DNA of 64,000 nucleotides from Streptomyces sp. R33 (GTDB lineage: Bacteria; Actinomycetota; Actinomycetes; Streptomycetales; Streptomycetaceae), in assembly GCF_041200175.1 (NCBI RefSeq), contig NZ_CP165727.1, forward strand, positions 2,758,501 to 2,822,500, written 5' to 3'. Below are positions 1 to 9,500 of the stretch, piece by piece. Made by a program: the position numbers and the translations under genes. A model generated the notes under the pieces. The model did not search any database, was not told the DNA's origin, and was given only the letters and a program-made list of their open reading frames with translations. The first letter of the stretch is position 1. Every line of letters starts with the position of its first letter.

Positions 1-5
1 GCCGG

Positions 6-1451
6 TCACACCCTTTTCGGGCCGCCCCACTCCGGGTGGCCGGGCATCGCCGGGGTCGTCTTCCCGTACAGCCACGGCTTCAGGAAGGGCTCCAGATCCC
101 GTCCGGCCACGTCCGAGGCCAGGCGTACGAAGTCGTCGGTGCCGGCGATCCCGTCCTGGTGCTCCGCCACCCAGCGGCGCTCCAGCCGGTCGAAGGCCTT
201 CGCGCCGATCTCCTGCCGCAGGGCGTACAGGATCAGCGCGGCCCCGTCGTAGACCACCGGCCGGAACAGCCCGATCTTCTCGCCGGGGGCGGCGGGCTTC
301 GGTGCGGCCGGGGGCCCGCCGGCCGCCCGCCACTGGTCGGAGCGCTGGTACGCCTCGCGCATGCGCCGCTCCAGGGAGTACTTGCCGAGGCCGTCCGCGT
401 ACAGGGCCTCGTACCAGGTGGCGTGCCCCTCGTTGAGCCACAGGTCGGACCAGGTCCGCGGGGTGACGCTGTCGCCGAACCACTGGTGGGCGAGCTCGTG
501 GACCATGACGGCCTCCACGTACCACTCGGGGTAGCCCGCTCCCGAGAACAGGCCGTTCTCGAAGAGCGAGAGGGTCTGCGTCTCCAGCTCGAATCCGGTC
601 TTCGCGCGGGCGATCAGAACGCCGTAGTTCTCGAAGGGGTAGCGGCCGACGCGCTGCTCCATCCACTGGACGTGCCCGGCGGTCTTCGTCAGCCAGGGCT
701 CCAGCCGCTGCCGGTCCGCGGCGGGGACCACGTGGCGCAGCGGCAGCCCGTGCGGACCGGTGCCCGCCACCACGGCCGAGTCGCCGATGGAGACCTGCGC
801 GAGCTCGGTGGCCATCGGGTGCAGGGTCCGGTACGTCCAGGTGGTCGAGCCTGCGGCCCGGGGAGCCGGGAGGGCGCCCGCCACCCCGTTGGCGACGGCG
901 GTGAGACCGGCGGGGGCGGTGATCCGGAAGGTGAAGTACGCCTTGTCCGCCGGGTGGTCGTTGCACGGGAAGACGCGGTGGGCGGCGTCGGCCTGGTTGG
1001 CCATGGCCAGGCCGTCGTCGGTGGGCACCCAGCCCCCGTCGGCGATGCCGCGCGGATCGCTGGTGTGCCGGATCGCGATGTGCAGCGGCACGTTGGCCGC
1101 GACGGGGCTCGCCGGGGTGAGCACGAGGTCCTCCCCGGCGCTCTCGAAGTGCGCCGGCTCGCCGTTGACCTCGGCGGACGCCACCGTTCCGTGGGTGAAG
1201 TCCAGGTTGATCCGCTCCAGCGGCTCCAGGGCGCGGGCGTCGATGACGGTGACCGCGTCGAGCGGGCTCTTGTTGTCCTTGTACGTGAAGGACAGGTCGT
1301 ACGAGAGGACGTCGTACCCGGGGTTCCCGAGCTGGGGGAACAGCGTGTCGCCGATGCCCAGCGGCTTCGGCGGGGGCAGCACGGCGGCGACGAGGGTGAG
1401 GGAGGCCGCGGCGAGCAGGGCGGCGCGCAGGCGCGGGGAGGAGAGCTGCAT
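6..1451 (-). CDS. secreted M1-family zinc metallopeptidase
   Basis: Probable exported aminopeptidase-like enzyme of peptidase family M1, 481 aa. The zinc site is HELAH at about residues 318-322, with the third ligand Glu in NEGHATW about 19 residues later (E341). The usual GAMEN substrate motif is replaced by an ELETQ-type sequence, as in many actinobacterial M1 proteins. The N-terminus is a basic stretch plus an Ala/Leu hydrophobic segment, which fits a signal peptide. I chose the ATG at 1451 because it gives the signal peptide directly and follows a GGTGGGGG stretch; an in-frame start at 1508 would add 19 residues ahead of it. It is last in a run of minus-strand genes after rshA. Substrate unknown. 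Confidence 0.88.
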   Translation of the reverse strand: MQLSSPRLRAALLAAASLTLVAAVLPPPKPLGIGDTLFPQLGNPGYDVLSYDLSFTYKDNKSPLDAVTVIDARALEPLERINLDFTHGTVASAEVNGEPAHFESAGEDLVLTPASPVAANVPLHIAIRHTSDPRGIADGGWVPTDDGLAMANQADAAHRVFPCNDHPADKAYFTFRITAPAGLTAVANGVAGALPAPRAAGSTTWTYRTLHPMATELAQVSIGDSAVVAGTGPHGLPLRHVVPAADRQRLEPWLTKTAGHVQWMEQRVGRYPFENYGVLIARAKTGFELETQTLSLFENGLFSGAGYPEWYVEAVMVHELAHQWFGDSVTPRTWSDLWLNEGHATWYEALYADGLGKYSLERRMREAYQRSDQWRAAGGPPAAPKPAAPGEKIGLFRPVVYDGAALILYALRQEIGAKAFDRLERRWVAEHQDGIAGTDDFVRLASDVAGRDLEPFLKPWLYGKTTPAMPGHPEWGGPKRV

Positions 1452-1589
1452 CCCCCACCGCTTACCAGCGCCCGCCGCCCGCCCGGGTACGACGCGCGAC
1501 GGTTCCACCCGAACGGGACCTTCCGGCGACGACGCGGCCTAGGCACGCCCCGGGCTCGGCCTCGGCCGGACGGGAGTTTGACGAGAGCC

Positions 1590-3713
1590 CTAAGCCCGGC
1601 GCACGTCGTAGACGCCCGGTACGTCGCGCATCGCCCGCATCAGGGCCGGCAGCCCGGTCGCGTCGGGCAGCTGCAGGGTGTAGGTGTGCCGGACGCGCTG
1701 CTCGACGGGGGGTTCCACGGTCGCGGAGACCACCTCGACCCCTTGGCGGGCGATGGCCTCGGTCAGGTCGGCCAGCAGATGCGGGCGGCCGAACGATTCG
1801 GCGAGCAGCGTGACCCGGCAGTCCGCCGTGGCCCGCCAGTGCACGGCGACGGAGGTCCGCCCCAGCGCGCGCATCTGGGCCACCGCCGCGCAGTGGATGC
1901 GGTGGACGGTGACGGCCCCGCCCCGTACGACGAACCCGGCCACGGCGTCCGGCGGCACGGGCGTGCAGCAGCCGGCCAGCCGTACGGTGGCGTCCGGCAG
2001 GTCGGCGACCGCGTTGCCGCCGCCGCCGCGGGCGCCGACCACGGACAGCGGCGCCCGGGCGGGCGCGGTGGTGGGTTTCACCGAGTCGGGATGCGCCTGG
2101 AGCCAGCTGCTGATGGCGATCCGGGCGGCCGGGGTCCTGGCGTGCTCCAGCCAGTCGGCGGCGGGGCCCGAGGAGGCGTCCTGGGCGAGCAGCAGCTGGA
2201 CGGTGTCCCCGTCGGACAGCCGGGAGGCCAGGGAGGTGAGGCGCCCGTTGACCCGGGCACCGATACAGCCGTGGGCCGCCTCGCCGTACTGCGCGTAGGC
2301 GGCGTCGATACAGCTGGCCCCGGCGGGCAGGCTGATCGTGCCGGGGGCGCCGCCGTCGGCGCGGAACACGGTGATCTCCCGGTCCTGTGCCAGCTCGGCG
2401 CGCAGCACGCTCCAGAAGGTGTCGGGGTCGGGCGCGGACTGCTGCCAGTCGAGGAGGCGCGACAGCCAGCCGGGCCGCGTCGGGTCGACCCGCTCCTCGT
2501 CGCAGTCGGCGGCGTCGGCCGGAGAGCCGGACTCCGCCGCAGCGGCGGCCTCGGCGGCGGCGTGGGCGTACGGATTGCCGAGGGCGACCACGCCGGCCTC
2601 GGCGACGCGGTGCATCTGACGGGTGCGGACGATGACTTCGGCGACGAACCCCTCGGGCGTCGCGACGGCGGTGTGCAGCGACTGGTAGAGGTTGAACTTC
2701 GGGGCGGCGATGAAGTCCTTGAACTCCGAGACGACCGGGGTGAAACAGGTGTGCAGCTCGCCCAGCACGGCGTAGCAGTCGGCGTTCTCGCCGACGAGCA
2801 CGAGGATGCGGCCGAAGTCGGAGCCGCGCAGCTCGCCGCGCTTGAGGGCGATCCGGTGGACGGAGACGAAGTGCCGGGGCCGGACCTGCACCTCGGCGGC
2901 GATGCCGGCGTCGCGTAGGACGGCCTTGACGGAGTCGGCGATGGCGGGCAGCGGGTCGCGTTCCCCGGCGTGGGCCGCGATGAGCGCGCGGGTGTGCTCG
3001 TACTCCTCGGGGTGCAGGATCGCGAAGACGAGGTCTTCCAGCTCGGTCTTGAGGGCCTGGACGCCGAGCCGTTCGGCGAGCGGGATGAGGACGTCGCGGG
3101 TGACCTTGGCGATGCGCGCCTGTTTCTCGGGGCGCATCACGCCGAGGGTGCGCATGTTGTGCAGCCGGTCGGCGAGTTTGATGGACATGACGCGGACGTC
3201 GTTGCCGGTGGCGACGAGCATCTTGCGGAAGGTCTCGGGCTCGGCGGCCGCCCCGTAGTCGATCTTCTCGACCTTGGTGACGCCGTCGACGATGAAGCAG
3301 ACCTCGTCGCCGAATTCGGCGCGGACCTGATCGAGGGTCACCTCGGTGTCCTCGACGGTGTCGTGGAGCAGAGAGGCCGTCAAGGTGGTTGTTTCGGCGC
3401 CGAGTTCGGCGAGGATCAGGGTGACGGCGAGCGGGTGTGTGATGTACGGCTCACCGCTTTTCCGCATCTGGCCGCGGTGCGAGGACTCCGCGAGCACGTA
3501 CGCGCGGTGCAGGATGGACAGGTCCGCGTCCGGGTGGTGGGCGCGGTGCGCCTCGGCGACGTGGCCGATGGCATCGGGGAGCCGGTCTCGGGATGTGGGC
3601 CCGAGAAGGGCAGCGCGCCCGAGTCGTCGCAGGTCAAGGCGGGTCCGGCCCCGTCTGCGGAGTTCAGGGCGCGCGTCGGGTCGTGCTTCGGGGTTCGTGG
3701 CCTCTGCACTCAT
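1590..3713 (-). CDS. rshA: RelA/SpoT homologue, (p)ppGpp hydrolase with divergent synthetase domain
   Basis: Long RSH protein of 707 aa. The N-terminal HD hydrolase half is canonical: HRGQMRKSGEPYITHPL, then LLHDTVEDT with the HD pair near residues 117-118, then IKLADRLHNMRTL. The synthetase half is recognisable (SEFKDFIAAPKFNLYQSLHT) but altered: the usual YDLVGIR element reads SDFGRIL, and the conserved AEYGIAAHW element is lost after AEAGV. TGS and zinc-finger-like CC regions and a C-terminal ACT domain follow. Start at ATG 3713 is fixed by GGAGGTG just upstream. Its place beside dapF and miaA matches the second RSH gene of streptomycetes, rshA, distinct from relA. Hydrolysis looks secure; synthesis is doubtful from these substitutions but not excluded. 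Confidence 0.87.
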   Translation of the reverse strand: MSAEATNPEARPDARPELRRRGRTRLDLRRLGRAALLGPTSRDRLPDAIGHVAEAHRAHHPDADLSILHRAYVLAESSHRGQMRKSGEPYITHPLAVTLILAELGAETTTLTASLLHDTVEDTEVTLDQVRAEFGDEVCFIVDGVTKVEKIDYGAAAEPETFRKMLVATGNDVRVMSIKLADRLHNMRTLGVMRPEKQARIAKVTRDVLIPLAERLGVQALKTELEDLVFAILHPEEYEHTRALIAAHAGERDPLPAIADSVKAVLRDAGIAAEVQVRPRHFVSVHRIALKRGELRGSDFGRILVLVGENADCYAVLGELHTCFTPVVSEFKDFIAAPKFNLYQSLHTAVATPEGFVAEVIVRTRQMHRVAEAGVVALGNPYAHAAAEAAAAAESGSPADAADCDEERVDPTRPGWLSRLLDWQQSAPDPDTFWSVLRAELAQDREITVFRADGGAPGTISLPAGASCIDAAYAQYGEAAHGCIGARVNGRLTSLASRLSDGDTVQLLLAQDASSGPAADWLEHARTPAARIAISSWLQAHPDSVKPTTAPARAPLSVVGARGGGGNAVADLPDATVRLAGCCTPVPPDAVAGFVVRGGAVTVHRIHCAAVAQMRALGRTSVAVHWRATADCRVTLLAESFGRPHLLADLTEAIARQGVEVVSATVEPPVEQRVRHTYTLQLPDATGLPALMRAMRDVPGVYDVRRA

Positions 3714-3853
3714 GGGCACCTCCGGCGGCTTCGACCGGCGGTGGTGGGCATGGGGTGAGCCCTCAGGGCCGGTGCCTGATGCTACCGACCCCACCACGTG
3801 GCGCAGTCCGCCTCTCGCTCAGCGTGAAACGGATCACCCATTAGAGGGAAGCT

Positions 3854-4729
3854 TCAGCCGAAAGCCGTTTCGGTGAGCCAGGCCGCGTCGAACTCGCCCG
3901 CGGCGACGATGACGGCGGGTCCCGTCATGTCGATCTGCCCGTCGGGGTGTTCGGTGATGACGAGGGTGCCGCCGGGGAGGTCGACGGTGTACGTGACGGG
4001 CTCGCCGGTGACGGCCGGGTCGGCGCCGTCGCGGCGGATGGCGGCCACGGCGACGGCACAGGCGCCGGTGCCGCAGGAGCGGGTCTCGCCGGAGCCTCGC
4101 TCGTGGACGCGCATGGCGACGTGCCGGGGGCCGCGGTCGACGACGAACTCCACGTTGACACCCGTCGGGTAGACCTCGGCGGGGCTGAACGGGGGCGGGT
4201 CGAGCAGCTTGCCGGCGTGGTCCAGGCTTTCAACGAACGCGACGGCGTGCGGGTTCCCCATGTTGACGTTGCGGGCGGGCCAGGCGCGCTCGCCGACCGT
4301 CACCGTGACCTGCTCCTCCGGGAGGACGGCGCGGCCCATGGAGACCGTCACGTCGCCGCTCTTGTCGAGGTGCACCCGCTTGACACCGCCGCGGGTGGCG
4401 ACGGCGAGGTCGCCGGGCTCCACGTGGCCGGCGTACTGGAGGTAGCGGGCGAAGACGCGGACGCCGTTGCCGCACATCTCGGCGACGGAGCCGTCGCTGT
4501 TGCGGTAGTCCATGAACCACTCGGCCTCGTCGGCCAGGTGCGCCGCCTCCGGGTGCGCGGCGGACCGGACGACGTGCAGCACGCCGTCCGCGCCGATACC
4601 GGCGCGCCGGTCGCAGAGCTTGGCGACGGCGGCCGCGGGCAGCTCGACGGCGTTGTCCGGGTCCGGGACGATCACGAAGTCGTTCTCGGTGCCGTGGCCC
4701 TTGAGGAAGGAGAGGCTCGTCTGCGTCAC
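3854..4729 (-). CDS. dapF: diaminopimelate epimerase
   Basis: Converts LL- to meso-diaminopimelate for lysine and peptidoglycan; 291 aa. Both catalytic cysteines are visible, in EMCGNGVRVFARY and in GETRSCGTGACAVA. The N-terminus FLKGHGTENDFVIV is typical of the family. The frame stays open far upstream, so the start matters: GTG at 4729 gives the normal length and N-terminus, while the long extension is Arg/Pro-rich wrong-frame sequence lying over the neighbouring membrane gene. It lies between that gene and rshA, all on the same strand. Confidence 0.93.
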   Translation of the reverse strand: MTQTSLSFLKGHGTENDFVIVPDPDNAVELPAAAVAKLCDRRAGIGADGVLHVVRSAAHPEAAHLADEAEWFMDYRNSDGSVAEMCGNGVRVFARYLQYAGHVEPGDLAVATRGGVKRVHLDKSGDVTVSMGRAVLPEEQVTVTVGERAWPARNVNMGNPHAVAFVESLDHAGKLLDPPPFSPAEVYPTGVNVEFVVDRGPRHVAMRVHERGSGETRSCGTGACAVAVAAIRRDGADPAVTGEPVTYTVDLPGGTLVITEHPDGQIDMTGPAVIVAAGEFDAAWLTETAFG

Positions 4730-4797
4730 CCGCCCATCGTACCGAGCGGGGCTTCGGGGCAGGTCGGCGGCGTCCCGCGGGAGCCGCAGCCGGCGAC

Positions 4798-5334
4798 CTA
4801 GCGCAGCCGCGCGACCCGGTACACGGCCAGCGCCACGAGTGCCAGCGCGACCATGGCGTACAGCCCGGCCATGCGCCAGTCGGGGCGGCGGCCGCTGCCC
4901 CGGGGCGGGAGCCCGGGCCAGGTGTAGCCCACGCGGCGCGCGGCCATCATGCCCCAGCCGCCGGCGCAGGAGCTGATGAGGAAGCCGAGCATGGCGACCA
5001 CGGCTCCGCCGTCGCCGAACTCGAAGGCGAGCGGGAAGGCGAACATCAGGGACCCGGCCGCGGCCAGCATCACGATGGGGGCGATCTGCCAGATGCGCAG
5101 CCGGCGCTGCGGGCGCAGCTCGACCTCGAACTCGGGACCCGCGGCGGCCTCGGCCTCGGCGGTGTCCGGTGCGTCCGGGCCGTCGGGGGTCAGCCGTGCC
5201 GGGTCTGCGGGCAGCCCGAGGCCGTCGGGCTCGGGAGGCTCTCCCCCAGCTGCTGCTGGGAGGTGCCCGAAAAGCGTCGGGTCCGCTTCCCGTCTCGTCC
5301 CGTCCTGCCCGGTGTCGCGAGGGCCGGCCTCCAT
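4798..5334 (-). CDS. hypothetical membrane protein between miaA and dapF
   Basis: 178 aa, function not recognised. The first ~75 residues are acidic and Pro/Ala-rich and probably cytoplasmic. Three hydrophobic segments follow: IWQIAPIVMLAAAG onward, AVVAMLGFLISSCAGGWG, and a C-terminal helix around LYAMVALALVALAVY. Start ATG 5334 is preceded by GGGAGGG at good spacing; an upstream in-frame ATG at 5415 has no such site. It may be co-transcribed with miaA and dapF. Confidence 0.75.
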   Translation of the reverse strand: MEAGPRDTGQDGTRREADPTLFGHLPAAAGGEPPEPDGLGLPADPARLTPDGPDAPDTAEAEAAAGPEFEVELRPQRRLRIWQIAPIVMLAAAGSLMFAFPLAFEFGDGGAVVAMLGFLISSCAGGWGMMAARRVGYTWPGLPPRGSGRRPDWRMAGLYAMVALALVALAVYRVARLR

Positions 5335-5465
5335 TGCCACGCGCCCTCCCCACTTGGACTTCGCACGCCGTCGTTCACCGCCGGTGACCGCACCTGCGGA
5401 ATTTGATGATGGCACGGCTCAGGGCCCCGAACGGGCGCGCGGGGCGTCCCGATGCCATCACGTGA

Positions 5466-6404
5466 TCAGGCTGTAACCGCTCGTTCGACCAACGACTGCG
5501 CGAGTCCGACGAGTTCCCCGCGGTCGGCGACGGCGCCGCTGAGCCAGTGCACGCGGGGGTCCCGGCGGAACCAGGAGTCCTGCCGCCGGGCGAACCGCTT
5601 GGTGGCGCGGACGGTCTCGGCCCGGGCCTCGTCCTCGGTGCACTCGCCGGCGAGGGCGGCCAGCACCTGCTGGTAGCCGAGCGCCCTGGAGGCGGTGACT
5701 CCGTCGCGCAGGCCCCGGGCCTCCAGCGCGCGCACCTCGTCGACCAGCCCGGCCTCCCACATCCGGTCCACGCGCAGGGCGATCCGCTCGTCGAGCTCCG
5801 GCCGGGCCACGTCGACGCCGATCTGCACGGTCTCGTACACCGACTCGTGGCCGGGCAGGTTGGCGGTGAAGGGCTTCCCGGTGATCTCGATGACCTCGAG
5901 GGCGCGGACGATGCGGCGCCCGTTGCTGGGCAGGATTGCCTGCGCGGCGGCCGGGTCGGCGGCGGCGAGGCGGGCGTGCAGGGCACCGGGGCCGCGCAGC
6001 GCGACCTCCGCCTCCAGCCGGGCCCGGACCTCGGGGTCGGTGCCGGGGAACTCCATGGCGTCGAGGGCGCCGCGCACGTACAGGCCCGATCCGCCGACGA
6101 GGACCGGCGTACGGCCCTGGGCGAGCAGCTTGTCGATCTCGGCGCGGGCCAGGCGCTGGTACTCGGCGACGCTCGCGGTCTCCGTGACGTCCCAGATGTC
6201 GAGGAGGTGGTGCGGGACGCCGCCGCGCTCCTCCGTCGTCAGTTTGGCGGTGCCGATGTCCATCCCCCGATACAGCTGCATGGAGTCGGCGTTGACGACT
6301 TCGCCGTCGAAACGGCGGGCCAGGGCTACGCCCAGATCGGACTTTCCGGCCGCGGTGGGACCGACGACGGCGATGACCCGCGGGGCGGGGGCTGCATTCC
6401 TCAC
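5466..6404 (-). CDS. miaA: tRNA dimethylallyltransferase
   Basis: Transfers a dimethylallyl group to N6 of A37 in tRNAs reading UNN codons; 312 aa, normal length. The P-loop GPTAAGKSDL is at the N-terminus, followed by NADSMQLYRGMDIGTAK and GGSGLYVRGALD, then FARRQDSWFRRD. The frame is open to about 7013, but GTG 6404 gives the expected start just before the P-loop; the extension overlaps two small plus-strand genes. The product is the substrate of MiaB, encoded at 7933-9459. Confidence 0.95.
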   Translation of the reverse strand: MRNAAPAPRVIAVVGPTAAGKSDLGVALARRFDGEVVNADSMQLYRGMDIGTAKLTTEERGGVPHHLLDIWDVTETASVAEYQRLARAEIDKLLAQGRTPVLVGGSGLYVRGALDAMEFPGTDPEVRARLEAEVALRGPGALHARLAAADPAAAQAILPSNGRRIVRALEVIEITGKPFTANLPGHESVYETVQIGVDVARPELDERIALRVDRMWEAGLVDEVRALEARGLRDGVTASRALGYQQVLAALAGECTEDEARAETVRATKRFARRQDSWFRRDPRVHWLSGAVADRGELVGLAQSLVERAVTA

Positions 6405-6567
6405 CGCCCCAGTCTCGCAAACCCTGCAGCGTGTACCCGATCGAGTTACGTGACGGGCTGTCGGCGGGGTCGTTGCCCTGGCGGGGTTCCGCCGGGCGTA
6501 CGCCCGGCGGAGGCCGGGCCGCACAAGGCGGAACTTCACCCGCACGAGTACCGTTACAGGAGTAGAC

Positions 6568-6786
6568 ATGGGCGTTTTTGATCGGTTTTTTCGTCGTAAG
6601 GGCGAAGACGTGACCGCAGAGGTCGCGTCGGAGGACGTGACGACGGAGTCCGAGGCTGCGGTCGGCGAGACCGAGGCCGAGCCGGCCGCGACGGAGGCTC
6701 CTGCGGCGGAAGCCGTGGAGATTCCGAAGCAGCAGTCGGCGGAGGCCGCCGCGGACAGCGAGACCGGCGAGAGCGCCCGTACGTAG
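6568..6786 (+). CDS. small acidic hypothetical protein
   Basis: 72 aa. A basic N-terminus (MGVFDRFFRRKG) is followed by a Glu/Ala/Thr-rich acidic tail without hydrophobic segments, so it is probably disordered and cytoplasmic. An appropriately spaced GGAG precedes the ATG, and third positions are GC-rich. It lies 23 bases before the next small gene and is probably co-transcribed with it. Function unknown. Confidence 0.65.
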   Translation: MGVFDRFFRRKGEDVTAEVASEDVTTESEAAVGETEAEPAATEAPAAEAVEIPKQQSAEAAADSETGESART

Positions 6787-6809
6787 ACACCGCCACTGGA
6801 AGGTGACCC

Positions 6810-7055
6810 ATGGGCCTGCTGGACACGCTGAAGGCCAAGCTCGCACCGGCGAAGGAGAAGGTCGGCGACCTCGCGCAGCAGCACGAGGGCAGGATCGGCC
6901 AGAACCTCGACAAGATGGCGCAGGCCGTGGACTCCAAGACCAAGGGCAAGTACCACGGCAAGATCGAGACCGGTACGAGCAAGGCGAAGGACGCCCTGGG
7001 CAAGATCGCGCACAAGGACGCCCCCGGCGGGACGACGCCGCCGGCGTCTTCCTGA
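6810..7055 (+). CDS. MT0933/Rv0909-like antitoxin-family small protein
   Basis: 81 aa, lysine-rich and helical. The pattern MGLLDTLKAKLAPAKEKVGDL, then a kinase-like run of KGKYHGKI and GTSKAKDALGKI, resembles the MT0933_antitox family (mycobacterial Rv0909 type). GGAAGGTGA lies just before the ATG. No toxin gene (Rv0910-like START-fold protein) lies next to it, so an antitoxin role is only a family label here. A strong bidirectional terminator follows. Confidence 0.72.
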   Translation: MGLLDTLKAKLAPAKEKVGDLAQQHEGRIGQNLDKMAQAVDSKTKGKYHGKIETGTSKAKDALGKIAHKDAPGGTTPPASS

Positions 7056-7065
7056 CGCGGTCAGC

Positions 7066-7103
7066 GGAAGGGGCGCGGGTTCGGCCGAACCCGCGCCCCT
7101 TCC
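7066..7103. terminator. bidirectional terminator hairpin
   Basis: Perfect 38-base palindrome, 19 bases each side with no unpaired loop in DNA (a few central pairs would open as the RNA loop). It lies 10 bases after the small gene at 6810-7055 and 13 bases beyond the end of the convergent gene at 7117-7824, so it can serve both. There is no T-tract, as is common in Streptomyces. Confidence 0.8.
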
Positions 7104-7116
7104 TCGTTCCGCCCGG

Positions 7117-7824
7117 TCAGGACCAGGCGGCGACGAAGTAGCCCACCCCGTACGGCGCGTCCTCGTACAGCAGCCGCCCGTCGAGGCCCGCGCCCTCGGC
7201 GGCGCCGGCCAGTACCTGCCAAGGAGCCCGGCCGGCGGCCTTGAGCTCGTACGCGAGCTCGGCGTCGAGGGCGGCGAGCGCGGCCACGTCGGCGGCGGCG
7301 AGCGCGCGGGCAGCGGCGGCGTCGAAGGCGGCGGCGCGGTCGTCGAGGTAACCGGGAGCCTTCAGGGTGCGGCAGGCGCTGCCGTCACCCATGACGAGGA
7401 GCGCGACGCGCTCTTCGCGCGCGGCGAGCTCCCGGCCGGCCTCCAGGCACCGGGCGGTCTCGAGCGGGTCCCCCACGCCGAGCCCCTCGACGGGGGCCGC
7501 GCCCCAGCGGGCGTGCCGCAGCAGCCAGGCGCCGACGGCGAGGGACGGCGGCAGCAGGCGCGGCCCCTCCTCCCCGTCCCCGAGTCGTACGTCGGCCTCG
7601 ACCCCGAATCCGCGGAAGCTGCCGCGGGCGCCCTGCGGGTAGGGACCGCGGTGGTCCTGGTCGGCGGCTCCGATGACCACCAGGAGGTCGGGGCGGGAGG
7701 CGGCGAGCACCGCGAGCGCGTCGGAGCAGGCGGTACGGGCATCGCCGAGTTCGGCGGCGGCCCCCGCGGCGACCTCGGGCACGAGGAGCGGCGGGGCGGG
7801 GCAGACGGCGGCGGCAACGAGCAT
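7117..7824 (-). CDS. class III extradiol dioxygenase-like (LigB/AmmeMemoRadiSam type) protein
   Basis: 235 aa. It begins MLVAAAVCPAPPLLVPEV and contains RPDLLVVIGAADQDH and VALLVMGDGSACR, the strand-loop pattern of the LigB catalytic-subunit superfamily. The usual metal-binding HPxHH-type residues are not clear, so activity on aromatic diols is not supported. Start at ATG 7824, as an upstream in-frame start adds only a basic stretch. It stands just downstream of miaB on the same strand, an arrangement common in streptomycetes. Function unknown. Confidence 0.72.
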   Translation of the reverse strand: MLVAAAVCPAPPLLVPEVAAGAAAELGDARTACSDALAVLAASRPDLLVVIGAADQDHRGPYPQGARGSFRGFGVEADVRLGDGEEGPRLLPPSLAVGAWLLRHARWGAAPVEGLGVGDPLETARCLEAGRELAAREERVALLVMGDGSACRTLKAPGYLDDRAAAFDAAAARALAAADVAALAALDAELAYELKAAGRAPWQVLAGAAEGAGLDGRLLYEDAPYGVGYFVAAWS

Positions 7825-7932
7825 GATCCGCAGCCTAGCCCTCGCGGCCCGCATTGTGGCCCCGCCGGGCCACCCCGCTGCCCCGGGCCCCGCAGGCCGG
7901 CCTCGCGGCCGGACCCGCGGGGAAGGATGCGG

Positions 7933-9459
7933 TCAGGAAGACGACGGCACGGCGCACCCCGACGTGGTCGCCGGGAGCGGGGCCGGGACGCCCAGGGTGG
8001 GGATGCCCAGCATGACGCCCTGGGGCTGCGCCGGCGCCGCACTGCGCTTCTCCCAGGCGTCGCCCGCCCGCGTACGGCGCACCGACTCCGTCGGGCCCTC
8101 CGCCAGGAGGTGGTGGGGAGCCGCGTACGTGATGTCGACGGTCACCACGTCGCCGGGACGGACCTCCGCCTCCGGCTTCGTGAAGTGCACCAGGCGGTTG
8201 TCGGGGGCACGCCCCGACAGGCGGTGCGTCGTGCCGTCCTTGCGGCCCTCGCCCTCCGCGACCATGACCTCCAGCGTGCGGCCGACCTGCTTCTTGTTCT
8301 CCTCCCAGGAGATCTCCTCCTGCAGGGCGACCAGTCGCATGTAGCGCTCCTGGACGACCTCCTTCGGGATCTGCCCCTCCATGTCGGCCGCGGGGGTCCC
8401 GGGGCGCTTGGAGTACTGGAAGGTGAACGCGTTCGCGAAGCGCGCCTCGCGCACCGTGTGCATCGTCTGCTGGAAGTCCTCCTCCGTCTCACCGGGGAAG
8501 CCCACGATGATGTCGGTGGAGATCGCGGCGTGCGGAATGGCGGCGCGGACCTTCTCGATGATGCCGAGGAAGCGCTCCTGCCGGTACGAGCGGCGCATGG
8601 CGCGCAGGATGGTGTCCGAGCCGGATTGCAGCGGCATGTGCAGCTGCGGCATCACGTTCGGGGTCTCGGCCATCGCCGCGATCACGTCGTCCGTGAAGTC
8701 CCGCGGGTGCGGCGAGGTGAACCGGACCCGCTCCAGGCCCTCGATCTGGCCGCAGGCGCGCAGCAGCTTGCTGAACGCCTCGCGGTCGCCCAGGTCGGAC
8801 CCGTACGCGTTGACGTTCTGCCCGAGCAGGGTGATCTCGGAAACGCCCTCGGCGACCAGGGCCTCCACCTCGGCGAGGATGTCGCCGGGACGGCGGTCCT
8901 CCTCTTTGCCGCGCAGCGCCGGGACGATGCAGAAGGTGCAGGTGTTGTTGCAGCCGACGGAGATCGAAACCCAGGCGGCGTACGCGGACTCGCGGCGGGT
9001 CGGCAGCGTGGAGGGGAACGCCTCCAGCGACTCGGCGATCTCGACCTGCGCCTCCTCCTGGATGCGGGCGCGCTCCAGCAGGACGGGCAGCTTGCCGATG
9101 TTGTGCGTGCCGAAGACCACGTCGACCCAGGGGGCCCGCTTGACGATCGTGTCGCGGTCCTTCTGCGCGAGGCAGCCGCCGACGGCGATCTGCATGCCGG
9201 GGCGCTTGGTCTTCATCGGGGCGAGCCGGCCGAGGTTGCCGTACAGCTTGTTGTCGGCGTTCTCGCGGACGGCGCAGGTGTTGAACACCACGACGTCGGC
9301 GTCGCCGTCGGAGCCCTCGGGCGCGCGCGTGTAGCCCGCGCCCTCCAGCAGACCGGACAGCCGCTCGGAGTCGTGCACGTTCATCTGGCACCCGTAGGTG
9401 CGCACCTCGTATGTTCCCTTGACGTCCACTGCCGTGCTCCGGTCGCTGCTGCTGGTCAT
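7933..9459 (-). CDS. miaB: tRNA-2-methylthio-N6-dimethylallyladenosine synthase
   Basis: Radical-SAM methylthiotransferase that adds a methylthio group to C2 of i6A37, the product of MiaA; 508 aa. The N-terminal MTTase domain carries cluster cysteines in [14 protein letters not shown] and GGCLAQ. The radical-SAM motif is CNNTCTFC, followed by [19 protein letters not shown] and [12 protein letters not shown]-terminal TRAM domain follows. The last ~40 residues are a Pro/Ala-rich tail. Start ATG 9459; the longer open frame upstream is Pro/Arg-rich and overlaps a probable small gene. Confidence 0.96.
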   Translation of the reverse strand: MTSSSDRSTAVDVKGTYEVRTYGCQMNVHDSERLSGLLEGAGYTRAPEGSDGDADVVVFNTCAVRENADNKLYGNLGRLAPMKTKRPGMQIAVGGCLAQKDRDTIVKRAPWVDVVFGTHNIGKLPVLLERARIQEEAQVEIAESLEAFPSTLPTRRESAYAAWVSISVGCNNTCTFCIVPALRGKEEDRRPGDILAEVEALVAEGVSEITLLGQNVNAYGSDLGDREAFSKLLRACGQIEGLERVRFTSPHPRDFTDDVIAAMAETPNVMPQLHMPLQSGSDTILRAMRRSYRQERFLGIIEKVRAAIPHAAISTDIIVGFPGETEEDFQQTMHTVREARFANAFTFQYSKRPGTPAADMEGQIPKEVVQERYMRLVALQEEISWEENKKQVGRTLEVMVAEGEGRKDGTTHRLSGRAPDNRLVHFTKPEAEVRPGDVVTVDITYAAPHHLLAEGPTESVRRTRAGDAWEKRSAAPAQPQGVMLGIPTLGVPAPLPATTSGCAVPSSS

Positions 9460-9500
9460 GCAACAAGGGTAGGCGGTACCCGGAACCCCTCCGGCCCCCC

